64,000 nucleotides of DNA, taken from Faucicola sp041855445 (GTDB taxonomy: Bacteria; Pseudomonadota; Gammaproteobacteria; Pseudomonadales; Moraxellaceae). Position 1 is the stretch's first letter, and each line of letters starts with the position of its first letter. The stretch lies in NCBI GenBank assembly GCA_041855445.1, contig JBHAEG010000044.1, positions 22,406 through 86,405 on the forward strand. The letters run 5' to 3'. Shown piece by piece: positions 46,689-56,534 of the stretch. The position numbers and the translations under genes are program-made. Below the pieces are notes generated by a model. It saw only the letters and a program-made list of their open reading frames with translations. It was not told where the DNA came from and did no database searches.

Positions 46689-47039
46689 ATGAGTATCAAA
46701 CAAACTGATGTCTCTGCTTTATTAAATGGTGTTGAACAAAAAGCCATTGATTTTGCTCAGGTGCTTGAGTTTATTGATGCCACTCATCATTATACCCCTG
46801 TGAAATTTGTTAATGGGCAAATACACAATCAGGCAGGCGAAAACGAAGGTAGTTGTAAAGTTTTTGGTTTTGCCAGACTTTATCAGCTTAATCAAGTTGA
46901 TACTTTAAAACTATTTGCCGAACATTATGATAATGTTTTACAAAATCCACAGGGAACAAACCATGCCAATATTCGCAATTTTCAAAAATTTGGCTGGCAA
47001 GCGTTTTTAATGGAGCATAATCCATTAACCAAAAAATAG
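46689..47039 (+). CDS. HopJ-family protein
   Basis: A 116-residue protein of the family named after the Pseudomonas effector HopJ. Family pieces are FAQVLEFIDATHHYTPVKF, NQAGENEGSCKVFGFA and RNFQKFGWQAFLMEH. The name is misleading here: no type III secretion genes are present and the family is widespread in free-living bacteria. Function unknown. ATG 46689 has GTGAGG upstream; the ATG at 46671 lacks one. It is 25 bp after csrA, so probably co-transcribed. Confidence 0.85.
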   Translation: MSIKQTDVSALLNGVEQKAIDFAQVLEFIDATHHYTPVKFVNGQIHNQAGENEGSCKVFGFARLYQLNQVDTLKLFAEHYDNVLQNPQGTNHANIRNFQKFGWQAFLMEHNPLTKK

Positions 47040-47057
47040 TTATCTGATAACTATTTT
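47033..47057. terminator. Bidirectional terminator holding two stop codons
   Basis: AAAATAGTTATC and GATAACTATTTT are perfect inverted copies around one central base. The left arm contains the HopJ stop TAG and the right arm, read on the minus strand, contains the yeaC stop TAG. Each direction ends in a short T-run. Confidence 0.7.
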
Positions 47058-47332
47058 ATCGTCACTGTCTGCACCTCATCAGTTTGGTGTGGATAGTGAT
47101 GGTCATGTCCAATATCACAACCCTCTGCTTCTTTTTCTGGACGATGAATGTAGCCAGTGCGTTCGGTAACTGGTAGATTTTCATATTCCCATATCATGAC
47201 AGCTTGAATACAAGTTTCTTTTTGTTCATTGGTCAAACGTGTGCCATCTGCCCATTTACCTAATGCAATGGCAGTGCGAAATTTTTCAACAATATCAGGA
47301 GTTAAAGCATTTAATACAGCTTGTTTATTCAT
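47051..47332 (-). CDS. yeaC: YeaC-like DUF1315 protein
   Basis: A 93-residue protein of DUF1315 (E. coli YeaC). Family motifs: IALGKWADGTRLTNEQKETC and AVMIWEYENLP. A tail of His, Asp and Glu (CDIGHDHHYPHQTDE) follows and might bind metal, which is only a guess. Function unknown. It is convergent with the HopJ gene and 26 bp after nadK, so it may be co-transcribed with nadK. Confidence 0.85.
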   Translation of the reverse strand: MNKQAVLNALTPDIVEKFRTAIALGKWADGTRLTNEQKETCIQAVMIWEYENLPVTERTGYIHRPEKEAEGCDIGHDHHYPHQTDEVQTVTIK

Positions 47333-47358
47333 AGTTTTATCCTAATCACAGTTTTATT

Positions 47359-48291
47359 CTAATCACTTAGTGCAAATTCTTCAGCATGTGTGTTCCAGCC
47401 TAATTTTGTACGACATGCCTCATAAAAATCTACATTTGGTGGGTGTAATAGTGTTAATTTATGTGGGTGCTTTAAAATAACTAATCGTTGATTTTGGTTA
47501 AGTGGTACAGATGGTTTGCCATCAGCACTGACCATAGGCTGTGTGCGGTTATCTTTATGAATACGAATTTTAATTTCGCTGTTACCGCTAACCACAATTG
47601 GACGACTTGACAAAGTATGCGGGTGCATTGGCACAAGACAAATAGCGTCCATACTTGGGTGAATGATAGGTCCACCACCTGATAACGCATATGCTGTTGA
47701 GCCTGTTGGTGTGGAAACTATCAAACCGTCACTGTGCTGACGGTAAACATTGAGCTCGTCAATTTTTAATTGAAAATCCAACATATGTACCGACTTGCCT
47801 GCATGTAAGACAATGTCATTTAATGCCATATCTTCATAAATCACATGACTACTTTGGCGAATTTCCATTTTTAATAAAAAGCGGTGGTCAAGTTGATAAT
47901 TACCATTGAGAATTTGGGTTAATTTTTCATGAATATCGTTTGGATTGACATCTGCTAAAAATCCTAATCGTCCTCGATTAATTCCCAAAACAGGTACACG
48001 ATGTTTTGCTAACACTTGAGATGCTTGCAACAGTGAGCCGTCACCACCAACCACAATCACTAAGTCACATACGCCTCCCAATAAGCTACGTTCAACGACT
48101 TGTACTTGTCCAAGTTGAGCGATGTCTAGCTGTGGTAAACGGGCAGTTTGATGGTCGATAATTAAAGGTAAATTTTGTTTATGGAAAAAGCGACACAATT
48201 GATAAATCGTTTGTAAAATGCTCGGTTTATTTGCTCGCCCCATAATGCCAATATGATGAAACGCTGGATTACGGATTTTTTCAATAGTCAT
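47359..48291 (-). CDS. nadK: NAD kinase
   Basis: Phosphorylates NAD to NADP. The 310-residue protein has VVGGDGSLLQASQVL, the diacylglycerol-kinase-like GGDG motif with the catalytic Asp, and LGINRGRLGFLAD, plus SDGLIVSTPTGSTAYALSGG for NAD binding. Start chosen at ATG 48291 (MTIEKIRNPAFHHIGIMG), matching the family N-terminus; the longer frame begins with GTG at 48333. No clear ribosome site. Confidence 0.95.
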   Translation of the reverse strand: MTIEKIRNPAFHHIGIMGRANKPSILQTIYQLCRFFHKQNLPLIIDHQTARLPQLDIAQLGQVQVVERSLLGGVCDLVIVVGGDGSLLQASQVLAKHRVPVLGINRGRLGFLADVNPNDIHEKLTQILNGNYQLDHRFLLKMEIRQSSHVIYEDMALNDIVLHAGKSVHMLDFQLKIDELNVYRQHSDGLIVSTPTGSTAYALSGGGPIIHPSMDAICLVPMHPHTLSSRPIVVSGNSEIKIRIHKDNRTQPMVSADGKPSVPLNQNQRLVILKHPHKLTLLHPPNVDFYEACRTKLGWNTHAEEFALSD

Positions 48292-48545
48292 AATCGCTAA
48301 AATTGAAAGGTAAACAGCTTTGCATTTTAGCACAATTTTTGCATTTGTAAAATAGGGGTAAAAATAGCGACTATTGAAACGTTATTTATTATCCCCATTA
48401 ACAATTAAGGTTTCAGCAAATATTTTAATCGCCTAATTGTTTGAGAAAAATTACTTATTTGTACTAAAAACTACTAGGCAAAGTATAAAAAATTTGCTAA
48501 GTTTAAGTACGTTTTCATTAAATTATGATTTTAGGAATTTAACAC

Positions 48546-49265
48546 ATGGCAAATCCAATTATATCTCGTACCGAAGTAGCAGTCGGTGGTACGCCGATGA
48601 CCGTTCAAGGGGTGGTGCGTAAAACTGCCTTTATGCTTGGTTTGGCGACACTATCTGCATTGATGTTTTTCTTTTATGGCATGATGACGGCTGTATCATC
48701 AGGATTTATTTATGCAATTTCCATTGGTAGTTTGATAATTGCAATGATTTTAAGCTTTGTCATTATTGGCAAACCCCATTTGGCAAAAACGCTTGCTGTG
48801 CCTTATGCTCTACTTGAAGGGCTGTTTGTTGGGGCTATTTCATTGGTGGTGACGCAATTTTTTCCAACAGTTGCTTTAACTGCTTTAACCGCAACATTTG
48901 TGACGGCTAGCGTCATGTTAGCATTGTACCGTTCAGGTGTGATTAAAGTGACTGAAAAATTCCGTTCGATTTTGTTATCAGCCATGATAGCGATTTCATT
49001 AGTTTATGTGGTGCAAATCGTCATGAGTTTGTTTGGAAGTTCAATTCCAGTGCTGTTTGATGGTGGCATGTTGTCTATTGGTTTTAGTCTTTTTGTCGTG
49101 ATTATTGCCTCATTTAGTTTATTATTAGATTTTGATAATGTTGAAAAAGCCTATCAAGCTGGTGTCAGTAATGAATATGAATGGGTATTTAGTGTTGGCA
49201 TTTTATCAACGTTAGTTTGGATGTATATTGAGTTTGTACGTTTATTAGGCTATTTACAAGATTAA
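48546..49265 (+). CDS. Bax inhibitor-1/YccA family membrane protein
   Basis: A 239-residue inner-membrane protein with seven hydrophobic helices starting near residue 30. The BI-1 family patterns are MTVQGVVRKTAFMLGLATL and the last helices with LLLDFDNVEKAYQAGVSNEYEW, which holds the acidic pair of the proposed calcium/proton site. Bacterial relatives such as BsYetJ are pH-sensitive calcium leaks; YccA modulates FtsH. Which applies is unknown. AGGAATTTAACAC precedes the ATG. Confidence 0.88.
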   Translation: MANPIISRTEVAVGGTPMTVQGVVRKTAFMLGLATLSALMFFFYGMMTAVSSGFIYAISIGSLIIAMILSFVIIGKPHLAKTLAVPYALLEGLFVGAISLVVTQFFPTVALTALTATFVTASVMLALYRSGVIKVTEKFRSILLSAMIAISLVYVVQIVMSLFGSSIPVLFDGGMLSIGFSLFVVIIASFSLLLDFDNVEKAYQAGVSNEYEWVFSVGILSTLVWMYIEFVRLLGYLQD

Positions 49266-49290
49266 TAAACAATGGCTTTTAGATATTACT

Positions 49291-49331
49291 AAAAATAACC
49301 TCTTGCTATCTATCCACAAGAGGTTATTTTT
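49291..49331. terminator. Strong bidirectional terminator
   Basis: AAAAATAACCTCTTG and CAAGAGGTTATTTTT form a perfect 15-bp stem with an 11-nt loop between the convergent Bax-inhibitor-like gene and spo0M copy 2, with T-runs both ways. Confidence 0.85.
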
Positions 49332-49347
49332 TTATATCATGTTTTCA

Positions 49348-50100
49348 TTATGAAATATTTAATAGGCGTTTAATTTCCATCGCAATACTTTGTACATCAG
49401 TATAGTTATTTGGTAAGGTTAGCGTCATCAGTTTATCAAAACTAAACGCTTTATCTACTTCTAACATAATATGGGTTTGATTTGGTGTTGCCACAAAAGA
49501 CACTTCTACTTCATTGATGGTGTTAAAAAAGCCTGATAGTTTAAACTCTAACTCCTGATAACAATCCACACTTGAAGCAAAATTTGACGCACGCAGTCGC
49601 CCTTTTTCTACATCTGCGGTGTATAGATGAAAACCGCACAACTCCATTGCCTGAATAAAACTTTGCATAATTGGTGTTGGTAAAATGTGTAAATAATCAT
49701 TATCTTTAGCATCAAATCCCCAATCAACATCTAAATGGGTATGAACCCAAACTTTAGTTTTATTTTGGCGTTGGCATCGTACCTCTGTAATTGGCGTTTC
49801 AAAAGGAATTTGGAATGAAAAAGGTACTTGATGTTGTTGATGGGCAGGTAGTTCAAATGCTCCGCTAATTTGTATTTGCTGTAAACAAACGTCCACATTA
49901 TATTCTGTATCGTTAGTCTCTACTTCTGCTGAAGTCATTAACTTGAGGGATAAGCCATTGATTTTTTTGGTCGATGTACCACCATTAAAATGAATAACTC
50001 CAGATAAAGTTTGACCTGGTTGTAATGTTGATGATGATAAAATGGTATCAACTTTTATACCAGTTGTTATTCCTAAACTTGATGCTAATTTTCCAAACAT
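49348..50100 (-). CDS. Spo0M-like arrestin-fold protein, copy 2
   Basis: A 250-residue paralogue of the protein at 41472-42215: MFGKLASSLGITTGIKVDT, FNGGTSTKKINGLSLKLMTS, HLDVDWGFDAKDNDYLHILP and the shared CYQELEFK and GFFNTINEVEVSF segments align without large gaps. Copies differ most near residues 10-15 and at the C-terminus. GAGGGTTTT precedes the ATG. Function unknown in this group; redundancy or hetero-oligomers are possible. Confidence 0.85.
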   Translation of the reverse strand: MFGKLASSLGITTGIKVDTILSSSTLQPGQTLSGVIHFNGGTSTKKINGLSLKLMTSAEVETNDTEYNVDVCLQQIQISGAFELPAHQQHQVPFSFQIPFETPITEVRCQRQNKTKVWVHTHLDVDWGFDAKDNDYLHILPTPIMQSFIQAMELCGFHLYTADVEKGRLRASNFASSVDCYQELEFKLSGFFNTINEVEVSFVATPNQTHIMLEVDKAFSFDKLMTLTLPNNYTDVQSIAMEIKRLLNIS

Positions 50101-50179
50101 AAAACCCTCTACTGTTACTGAGCGATTAGAAAAATTAATGAATGTTTCATTTGTAGTATAACAAGAAATAATGACAAAA

Positions 50180-52762
50180 TCACGCTCGTTTAATTCTTAA
50201 CGCATTTAACACAACCAGTAACGAACTTAATGACATACCAAGCGCCGCCAACCATGGTGGAACATAGCCAAAACTTGCAGGTAACAATACAACCATATTG
50301 TAGCCCAATGCCCAACGAAAGTTTTGATTAATGATGGCTTCAGTTTTTTTAGCGACTCGGTAGGCATTGGCAACAGTTTCAATTTTTCCATTTAAAATCA
50401 AAGAGTCACTGGATACCTGTGCTAAATCTGCTGCTCCTGCCATTGCTGTAGAAATATTAGCACTCGCCAGCACTGGGGCATCATTGATACCATCACCAAC
50501 CATTTGTACAATGGCTCCTTGATTTTGTAAAGCTTTAAGATGTTTGACTTTTTCATCAGGGGTTAAGCCATTATGCAGGGTGGATATTTGTAGGCTTTTT
50601 GCGACAGTTTTTGCTTGTTCGCTTGGGTCACCTGTTAATATCAATAATTGTAAGCCTTGATTTTGTAAATACTTGATAGTTTCAAGGGATTTTTCTCGCA
50701 ACTTGTCATGAAAATAAAAATGAGCCAGTGGTTGCCATTCATGATTAATTAACTGGCTTAATGTAACGCTAGTACTGGCTTGATATTGTTGTAAATTTGC
50801 TCGTTGATGTTGTTGGATACCTTGCGGGCAGGCAAATTGTTCATGCCCTAAACGAAAACTTTGTCCGTCAATATCCGCCATCAAGCCACCACCAACGACA
50901 TGGGTTAAATTTTCGGCTTTGGGTAGATGTAGTTGTCTAGTCATGGTTAATAAGGCATGAGCGATAGGGTGGCGATTGCCAATTTCTAAACTGCCTGCGA
51001 TGGCTAATAATTTATTTTTATCAGTCATATTAGTTTGAATGGGTTCAATTGCCAATAAATTTGGTTGCCCATACGTCAGCGTACCTGTTTTATCAAAAGC
51101 AATATGGGTAATACTGGCTAATGTGGTGACGGTATGCCCTCGAGTGACTAAGAAGCCATAGCTTGCCAGCCGATTGGTTGCTACCGTTAAAGCGATGGGA
51201 GTTGCTAAGGATAAGGCACAAGGACAAGTCGCGACCAAAACAGCAACAGTTATCCATAAAGCTTGGGACGGGTCAATAAAATACCAAATGCTAAATACAA
51301 CGACAGCTAAAACCAATACCCTAGCTACAAACCAACGAGCAAGTTTATCGGCTTTTAATGCCAACTGTGGTTTTTCGCTTAACGCTCTATTCATCAAACG
51401 GTCAATCATACCCATTTGACTATCATTTGGTAAAGCAGTTACTTGCATGATAAAAGGCTGACTGTCATTTTGGCTGCCACCAACAATGTTATCACCTAAA
51501 TTTTTCGTAATTAAATCACTTTCACCTGTCAATAAGCTTTGAGAAACGGTTGCTTTTTCACTTAATAAAATTCCATCACTGATGACATTGCTACCTGCAT
51601 CAATACGCACAATATCACCAATTTGTAACGACTGGGCAGAAACAAAATTTTGTTGATTTGTATCGGTTTCTAAAGAATGGTAAAAAGCTTGTTTATATTT
51701 ATCTGACAACTCTTTAATAAATGATGTTTGTTGAGAAATTGTTTCATGTCCAAGTTTTGCCACCAATAATGGCTCAACCACAACTAAATCATTTGCCATA
51801 TTTGATGCTTTTAAGCGGGCATTATGTTCAACAAATCTACCAGCCAGCAAGAAAAATATTAACATACTGACGGAGTCATAGTAGGTTTCCCCTGTGTTAG
51901 TCATTGTTGCATATAAGCTTGTGACAAATGTCACCACTAAGGCGATACTAATTGGTACGTCCATATTGACTTGTTTAGCTTTTATCGCTGTCCAAGCTGA
52001 TTGAAAAAATGGCAAACCTGACACAAAAAATACTGGCACACTGACAAACAATGACACCCAACGTAAAAACTGTTTATCAATAACGTCCATGCCTTTATAT
52101 TCGCCAAAATACAACGCCACCGCAAACATCATTGCCTGCATCGCCCCTAAAGCGGCAATCCCTAACTGAAACATCAATCGCCGATTATATCGGGTGAGCA
52201 TTGCCTCGTGAGTATCTTGGCGATATGGTTTTGCATCATAACCAATTGTTTGAATAGTAGATAAAATCTCACTAATGGCTAATTTGTTTTCGTCCCAAAT
52301 GACTCGCATTCGCTGATTGGTTAAATTCACTTGGCATTGTTCCACGCCATCAAGTTTATCTAAGCGACTTTCAATTAACCAAGTACAGGCTGAACAACGC
52401 AAATTATTGACTGATAATTCAGCAACACTTTTCCCCTGTTGTTGATACACAAATTGTGATTTTACTTCGTCATGGTCATATGCTTGTAACCGATATAACT
52501 CACTTGGTAAACTTGCCGTTCGGCTGATTTCGCTACGGTCAAGATAATATTGTTCTAGCCCTGCCTCGACAATGCTTTGACCTGCCAGCTGACAGCCTAA
52601 ACAACACATTGCCCGTTTTTCCTGTAAAATCACTGCAAAAAAAGGCTCTGGAGGCAGTGGGTCGCCACAATGAAAACAATGCCCATCAGCGGGTAAAATC
52701 AATTCATCATGTTGATTATCATGAGAGTTGTTATCATGGTTGTTGCTATATTTCGCCGTCAT
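50180..52762 (-). CDS. ccoI: Copper-transporting P1B ATPase, CcoI/FixI type
   Basis: Inner-membrane copper exporter, by family needed to load copper into cbb3 cytochrome oxidase. The 860-residue protein has an N-terminal cysteine-rich domain (FHCGDPLPPEP; CCLGCQ, residues 29-57), one heavy-metal domain with LRCSACTWLIE (Cys 123/126), the phosphatase TGES loop (SLLTGESD), the ion-path CPC in TCPCALSLATP, the phosphorylated Asp in FDKTGTLTYG and GDGINDAPVLA. The double N-terminal metal domain marks CcoI rather than CopA. No ccoNOPQ, ccoG or ccoS gene is nearby. Confidence 0.93.
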   Translation of the reverse strand: MTAKYSNNHDNNSHDNQHDELILPADGHCFHCGDPLPPEPFFAVILQEKRAMCCLGCQLAGQSIVEAGLEQYYLDRSEISRTASLPSELYRLQAYDHDEVKSQFVYQQQGKSVAELSVNNLRCSACTWLIESRLDKLDGVEQCQVNLTNQRMRVIWDENKLAISEILSTIQTIGYDAKPYRQDTHEAMLTRYNRRLMFQLGIAALGAMQAMMFAVALYFGEYKGMDVIDKQFLRWVSLFVSVPVFFVSGLPFFQSAWTAIKAKQVNMDVPISIALVVTFVTSLYATMTNTGETYYDSVSMLIFFLLAGRFVEHNARLKASNMANDLVVVEPLLVAKLGHETISQQTSFIKELSDKYKQAFYHSLETDTNQQNFVSAQSLQIGDIVRIDAGSNVISDGILLSEKATVSQSLLTGESDLITKNLGDNIVGGSQNDSQPFIMQVTALPNDSQMGMIDRLMNRALSEKPQLALKADKLARWFVARVLVLAVVVFSIWYFIDPSQALWITVAVLVATCPCALSLATPIALTVATNRLASYGFLVTRGHTVTTLASITHIAFDKTGTLTYGQPNLLAIEPIQTNMTDKNKLLAIAGSLEIGNRHPIAHALLTMTRQLHLPKAENLTHVVGGGLMADIDGQSFRLGHEQFACPQGIQQHQRANLQQYQASTSVTLSQLINHEWQPLAHFYFHDKLREKSLETIKYLQNQGLQLLILTGDPSEQAKTVAKSLQISTLHNGLTPDEKVKHLKALQNQGAIVQMVGDGINDAPVLASANISTAMAGAADLAQVSSDSLILNGKIETVANAYRVAKKTEAIINQNFRWALGYNMVVLLPASFGYVPPWLAALGMSLSSLLVVLNALRIKRA

Positions 52763-52975
52763 TCGATATCATTCCGCAAAACAGATGGTAAATTGTAACA
52801 GTTCCAGATTGAATTTTTTAGCATTTTACGTCATTATACATTGTCTTTGTCTTTTTAGTTTAGCTAAGTGTCTGTTGAATATTACTGATATATATTGATT
52901 TACCATGATAACTTTAAAATATTTATTTGTTTTTTCTGGTAAAAATATTCAATAAACGCTAAGGATTAAATCAAC

Positions 52976-55513
52976 TTGCCAAATCAAAGCTATCAACAGA
53001 AGTTGCAAACAATGATGTTGCGACAACAAAAATTGATATATCCATTATCACATCGCCAATCGGGTGGTTTTGTGATGAGTTTTATTGCCGTGGTGTTAAT
53101 TATCGGTTCATTGCTGGTATTTAGTGTATATTTGATTTATCAGGACCGTGTCATTACGAGCAAATTTGAAAGTAAACGCTGGAATATTCCTGCAAAAGTT
53201 TACTCTAAACCATTGGAATTGTATCAAGGGGCACAGTTACGACCACAGGATTTAGAAAACTGGTTATCGTTATTAAATTATACCCCTACGCAAGATTTTC
53301 AGCAAAAAGGTACATATCAAAAACAAGGGTTGCAGTACACTATTCATACACGAGCATTTAATTATCATCAAAGTGATAGCGAGCCATCACAAGTCGTTAA
53401 ATTTCATCTAAAAGATAATCGCATTGAGAATATTCAAAGCACTCAGCCTAATATTTCAGGAATTGCACGTTTAGAGCCAGTTTTAATTGGAGGTATTTAT
53501 CCTGATAATAATGAAGACCGCATCGTGTTACATTTATCTGATATTCCTCAACCGCTGATTGATGCGTTAGTTGCTACTGAAGACCGAGATTTTTTTGAGC
53601 ATCATGGCGTGTCTGTTCGCAGTATTTCTAGGGCAATCGTCAATAATGTGACAGGCGGGCAGTTGCAAGGTGGTTCAACGATTACACAACAATTAATTAA
53701 AAATTTTTATTTAACCTCTGAGCGTACTTTAAAACGTAAAGCCAATGAAGCGGTGATGGCAGTTTTGTTAGAGTTACATTATTCTAAAAAAGAAATTTTA
53801 CAAACTTATATGAATGAAATTTATCTTGGGCAAAATGGTAATCATTCAATCAATGGTTTTGGATTAGCATCACAATTTTATTTTAACCGCCCATTGAATG
53901 AATTACGCATTGACCAGCAAGCGATGTTGGTTGGCATTGCTCGAGGTCCAACATTATATAATCCATTTCGTTATCCCGAAAAAGCCTTAGAAAGACGAAA
54001 TACAGTTTTACATAATATGCTGGTAATGGGTAAATTATCGCAAGAAGATTACAATATTGCTATCACTCAGCCGTTAGATGTGGTGCAAACGCCAGCATTA
54101 GGTAAAAGTAAATTTCCAGATTTTTTGGATATTGTAAAACGAGAATTAAATAAAACTTATTATCCAGAAGATTTAAAAAACGAAGGGCTACGCATTTTTA
54201 CTACACTTGACCCTAATATACAAATGTCTGCAGATAATGCGGTAAACCATATGTTGCCTCAGCTACGCAAAAGTAATCAGCAATTATATAATTTACAATC
54301 AGCATTAGTAAGTGCAAATCCTCGTACAGGCGAACTAGTAGCAGTCGTGGGTAGTGGTGATAGTTTTACAGGTTTTAATCGAGTCGTTGATGCAAAACGT
54401 CAAGTAGGCTCATTATTAAAACCAATTATTTATTTGATGGCATTAAATAAAGGTGAATATAATCTAGCAACTGGCATCAGTGATGACCCTATTACCGTGA
54501 ATGTTGCTTTAGGTGAAACATGGACACCTAAAAATTATGATTTTACCAGTCATGGTGTGGTACCTTTGACGACTGCTCTTGCTCAATCTTATAATCAATC
54601 AGCAGTGCGATTGGGCATTGATATTGGTATTCCTCAATTTAATCGTCAATTACAACGTATGGGGATTGAAAAAAAACTGCCTACTTATCCTTCAATATTA
54701 TTAGGAGCGGTATTGTTATCGCCGATGGATATGCTAAATGTTTATCAAGTGTTAGCATCAGGTGGGGAAAAACGTCATTTACATACGATTCGTGCTGTGG
54801 TAGATAGTCACGGACGATTGTTGCCAAATCATCTGCCTAAACCTAGCCAAGCCATTGAACCTGCCGAAGCATTTTTAACTAACTATGCGATGCAACAAGT
54901 GGTGAAACAAGGGACGGCAAAGTCTGCTTTAGTGTTGGGAGAGAGCTTAAATTTGGCAGGCAAGACAGGCACAACAAATGACTATCGAGACGCATGGTTT
55001 GCAGGCTATAGTGGCAACTATGTTAGTGTTGTATGGGTTGGTCGTGATGATAATCAACCAATTCAGCTATCAGGGGGAAGCGGTGCATTGCCAATTTGGA
55101 TTGATTATATGAAACGTTTACAGCTGACCCCTGTACAATTAATTCAACCAACAAATATTAATTGGTTTTGGCTAGAAAATGGCACAGGTAAATTGTCACA
55201 TGAAAGTTGTGAAAATTCTGCTTATTTGCCGATTAATGTTAGCCACACATTACCAGAAGATAGTAAATGTTTACAAAACTTACGCCAGCAACAACAAGCC
55301 CAAGCTCTCGCCCAGCGTCAAGCCGAAGAAAAAGCCTTACTGGAACAACGCCAACAACAACGTATGCAACAAATCGAGCAAAACCGTCAATCACAATCAA
55401 CGCAACCAACATTAGAAGAACCCGCGGTCAATGTTGGTGAAGAAAAACTACTGACACCTGAACCACGTTCTGAACGCTGGTTAGAACAGACAACGAATAA
55501 TTGGTTTAATTAA
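52976..55513 (+). CDS. mrcB: Penicillin-binding protein 1B (bifunctional peptidoglycan synthase)
   Basis: Polymerises and crosslinks peptidoglycan. An N-terminal cytoplasmic tail and single membrane helix (FIAVVLIIGSLLVFSVYLIY) are followed by a UB2H-like region, the GT51 glycosyltransferase (VATEDRDFFEHHGV with catalytic Glu; GGSTITQQLIKNFYL) and the transpeptidase with SLLK, SYNQSA and KTGTTNDYRDAWFAG. A Gln-rich C-terminal tail ends the 845-residue protein. Start TTG 52976 has AAGGA ten bases upstream; ATG 53012 would be the alternative. Confidence 0.94.
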   Translation: MPNQSYQQKLQTMMLRQQKLIYPLSHRQSGGFVMSFIAVVLIIGSLLVFSVYLIYQDRVITSKFESKRWNIPAKVYSKPLELYQGAQLRPQDLENWLSLLNYTPTQDFQQKGTYQKQGLQYTIHTRAFNYHQSDSEPSQVVKFHLKDNRIENIQSTQPNISGIARLEPVLIGGIYPDNNEDRIVLHLSDIPQPLIDALVATEDRDFFEHHGVSVRSISRAIVNNVTGGQLQGGSTITQQLIKNFYLTSERTLKRKANEAVMAVLLELHYSKKEILQTYMNEIYLGQNGNHSINGFGLASQFYFNRPLNELRIDQQAMLVGIARGPTLYNPFRYPEKALERRNTVLHNMLVMGKLSQEDYNIAITQPLDVVQTPALGKSKFPDFLDIVKRELNKTYYPEDLKNEGLRIFTTLDPNIQMSADNAVNHMLPQLRKSNQQLYNLQSALVSANPRTGELVAVVGSGDSFTGFNRVVDAKRQVGSLLKPIIYLMALNKGEYNLATGISDDPITVNVALGETWTPKNYDFTSHGVVPLTTALAQSYNQSAVRLGIDIGIPQFNRQLQRMGIEKKLPTYPSILLGAVLLSPMDMLNVYQVLASGGEKRHLHTIRAVVDSHGRLLPNHLPKPSQAIEPAEAFLTNYAMQQVVKQGTAKSALVLGESLNLAGKTGTTNDYRDAWFAGYSGNYVSVVWVGRDDNQPIQLSGGSGALPIWIDYMKRLQLTPVQLIQPTNINWFWLENGTGKLSHESCENSAYLPINVSHTLPEDSKCLQNLRQQQQAQALAQRQAEEKALLEQRQQQRMQQIEQNRQSQSTQPTLEEPAVNVGEEKLLTPEPRSERWLEQTTNNWFN

Positions 55514-55532
55514 ACATAAGGAAAACGATATT

Positions 55533-56441
55533 ATGGCATGGCAACAATTGCATATTCAATGTGAAAAATCACAAAGTGAAATGACAGAAACTTTACTATT
55601 AGAAGCAAACGCCCTAAGCATTAGCCTTGACGATGCAGGCGACCAACCTTTGTTTGAGCCATTACCAGGCGAAGCACCATTATGGGACGATGTGATTATT
55701 ACAGGATTATTTGAAACAAATGTTAATCTTGAAGAGCTAGGACAAGAGATTGCCCAAAATGTTGTTGCAACACGGGTCTGGGTCAGTCAGGTTGATGACA
55801 AAGATTGGGAACGTGAATGGATGAAGCACTATCAACCAATTGAATGTGCCAATAATTTATGGATTGTACCAAAATGGCTCACACCACCAAATCCTAAAGC
55901 AATTAATATTTTAATGGACCCTGGTTTGGCATTTGGCACGGGCTATCATGCAACGACTCGACTATGTATTGACTGGCTAACAGAACAAGATTTGGCAAAT
56001 AAAGTTGTGATTGACTATGGTTGTGGTTCTGGCATTTTAGGCATTGTTGCACTACGATTAGGAGCAAAACAAGTGTATGCTGTTGATATTGACCCACAAG
56101 CAATTTTAGCTACCCGTCAGAATGCCGAAAGAAACGAAGTTGCTCAACAGTTACAAGCATTCTTACCAGAAGAGTTTCAAACATTTTGTCAAACAAATGC
56201 TATTTTACCTGTAGATATGATAACGGCAAATATTTTAGCAAAACCATTAATCAGTCTTGCTCCATACTTTGCCACATTAGTTAAACCACAAGGACAAATT
56301 GTTTTAGCAGGCTTAATTGAAAATCAAGTTGATGATGTTAAACAAGGCTATCAGCCATTTTTTAGTATGGATAATGACTTTACCTATAAACAACAAGAAG
56401 ATAGACATTGGCATCGCCTATCTGGTAAACGATTGTTGTAA
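55533..56441 (+). CDS. prmA: Ribosomal protein L11 methyltransferase
   Basis: Trimethylates ribosomal protein L11 with SAM. The 302-residue protein has the PrmA substrate domain (MAWQQLHIQCEKSQSEMTE), MDPGLAFGTGYHATTRLCID and the SAM motif VIDYGCGSGILGIVALRLGA with ANILAKPL. Length is close to E. coli (293). AAGGAAAACGATATT precedes the ATG, 19 bp after mrcB. Confidence 0.94.
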   Translation: MAWQQLHIQCEKSQSEMTETLLLEANALSISLDDAGDQPLFEPLPGEAPLWDDVIITGLFETNVNLEELGQEIAQNVVATRVWVSQVDDKDWEREWMKHYQPIECANNLWIVPKWLTPPNPKAINILMDPGLAFGTGYHATTRLCIDWLTEQDLANKVVIDYGCGSGILGIVALRLGAKQVYAVDIDPQAILATRQNAERNEVAQQLQAFLPEEFQTFCQTNAILPVDMITANILAKPLISLAPYFATLVKPQGQIVLAGLIENQVDDVKQGYQPFFSMDNDFTYKQQEDRHWHRLSGKRLL

Positions 56442-56534
56442 TTGCTCATTAACTTGAGTAAAATTTAATTGATATTTAGTTAATCTATCTATTACAATAA
56501 TGGATTACTCTGAGATTGAGCGTTTAGGAATGTT

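Noticed and set aside
46689..47039. Type III secretion effector system
   Set aside because: The HopJ family name is the only link. No secretion apparatus or chaperone gene is present, and the family is common in non-pathogens.
48437..48622. 61-codon plus-strand frame before the Bax-inhibitor-like gene
   Set aside because: It overlaps the true start at 48546 in another frame and shows no family features.
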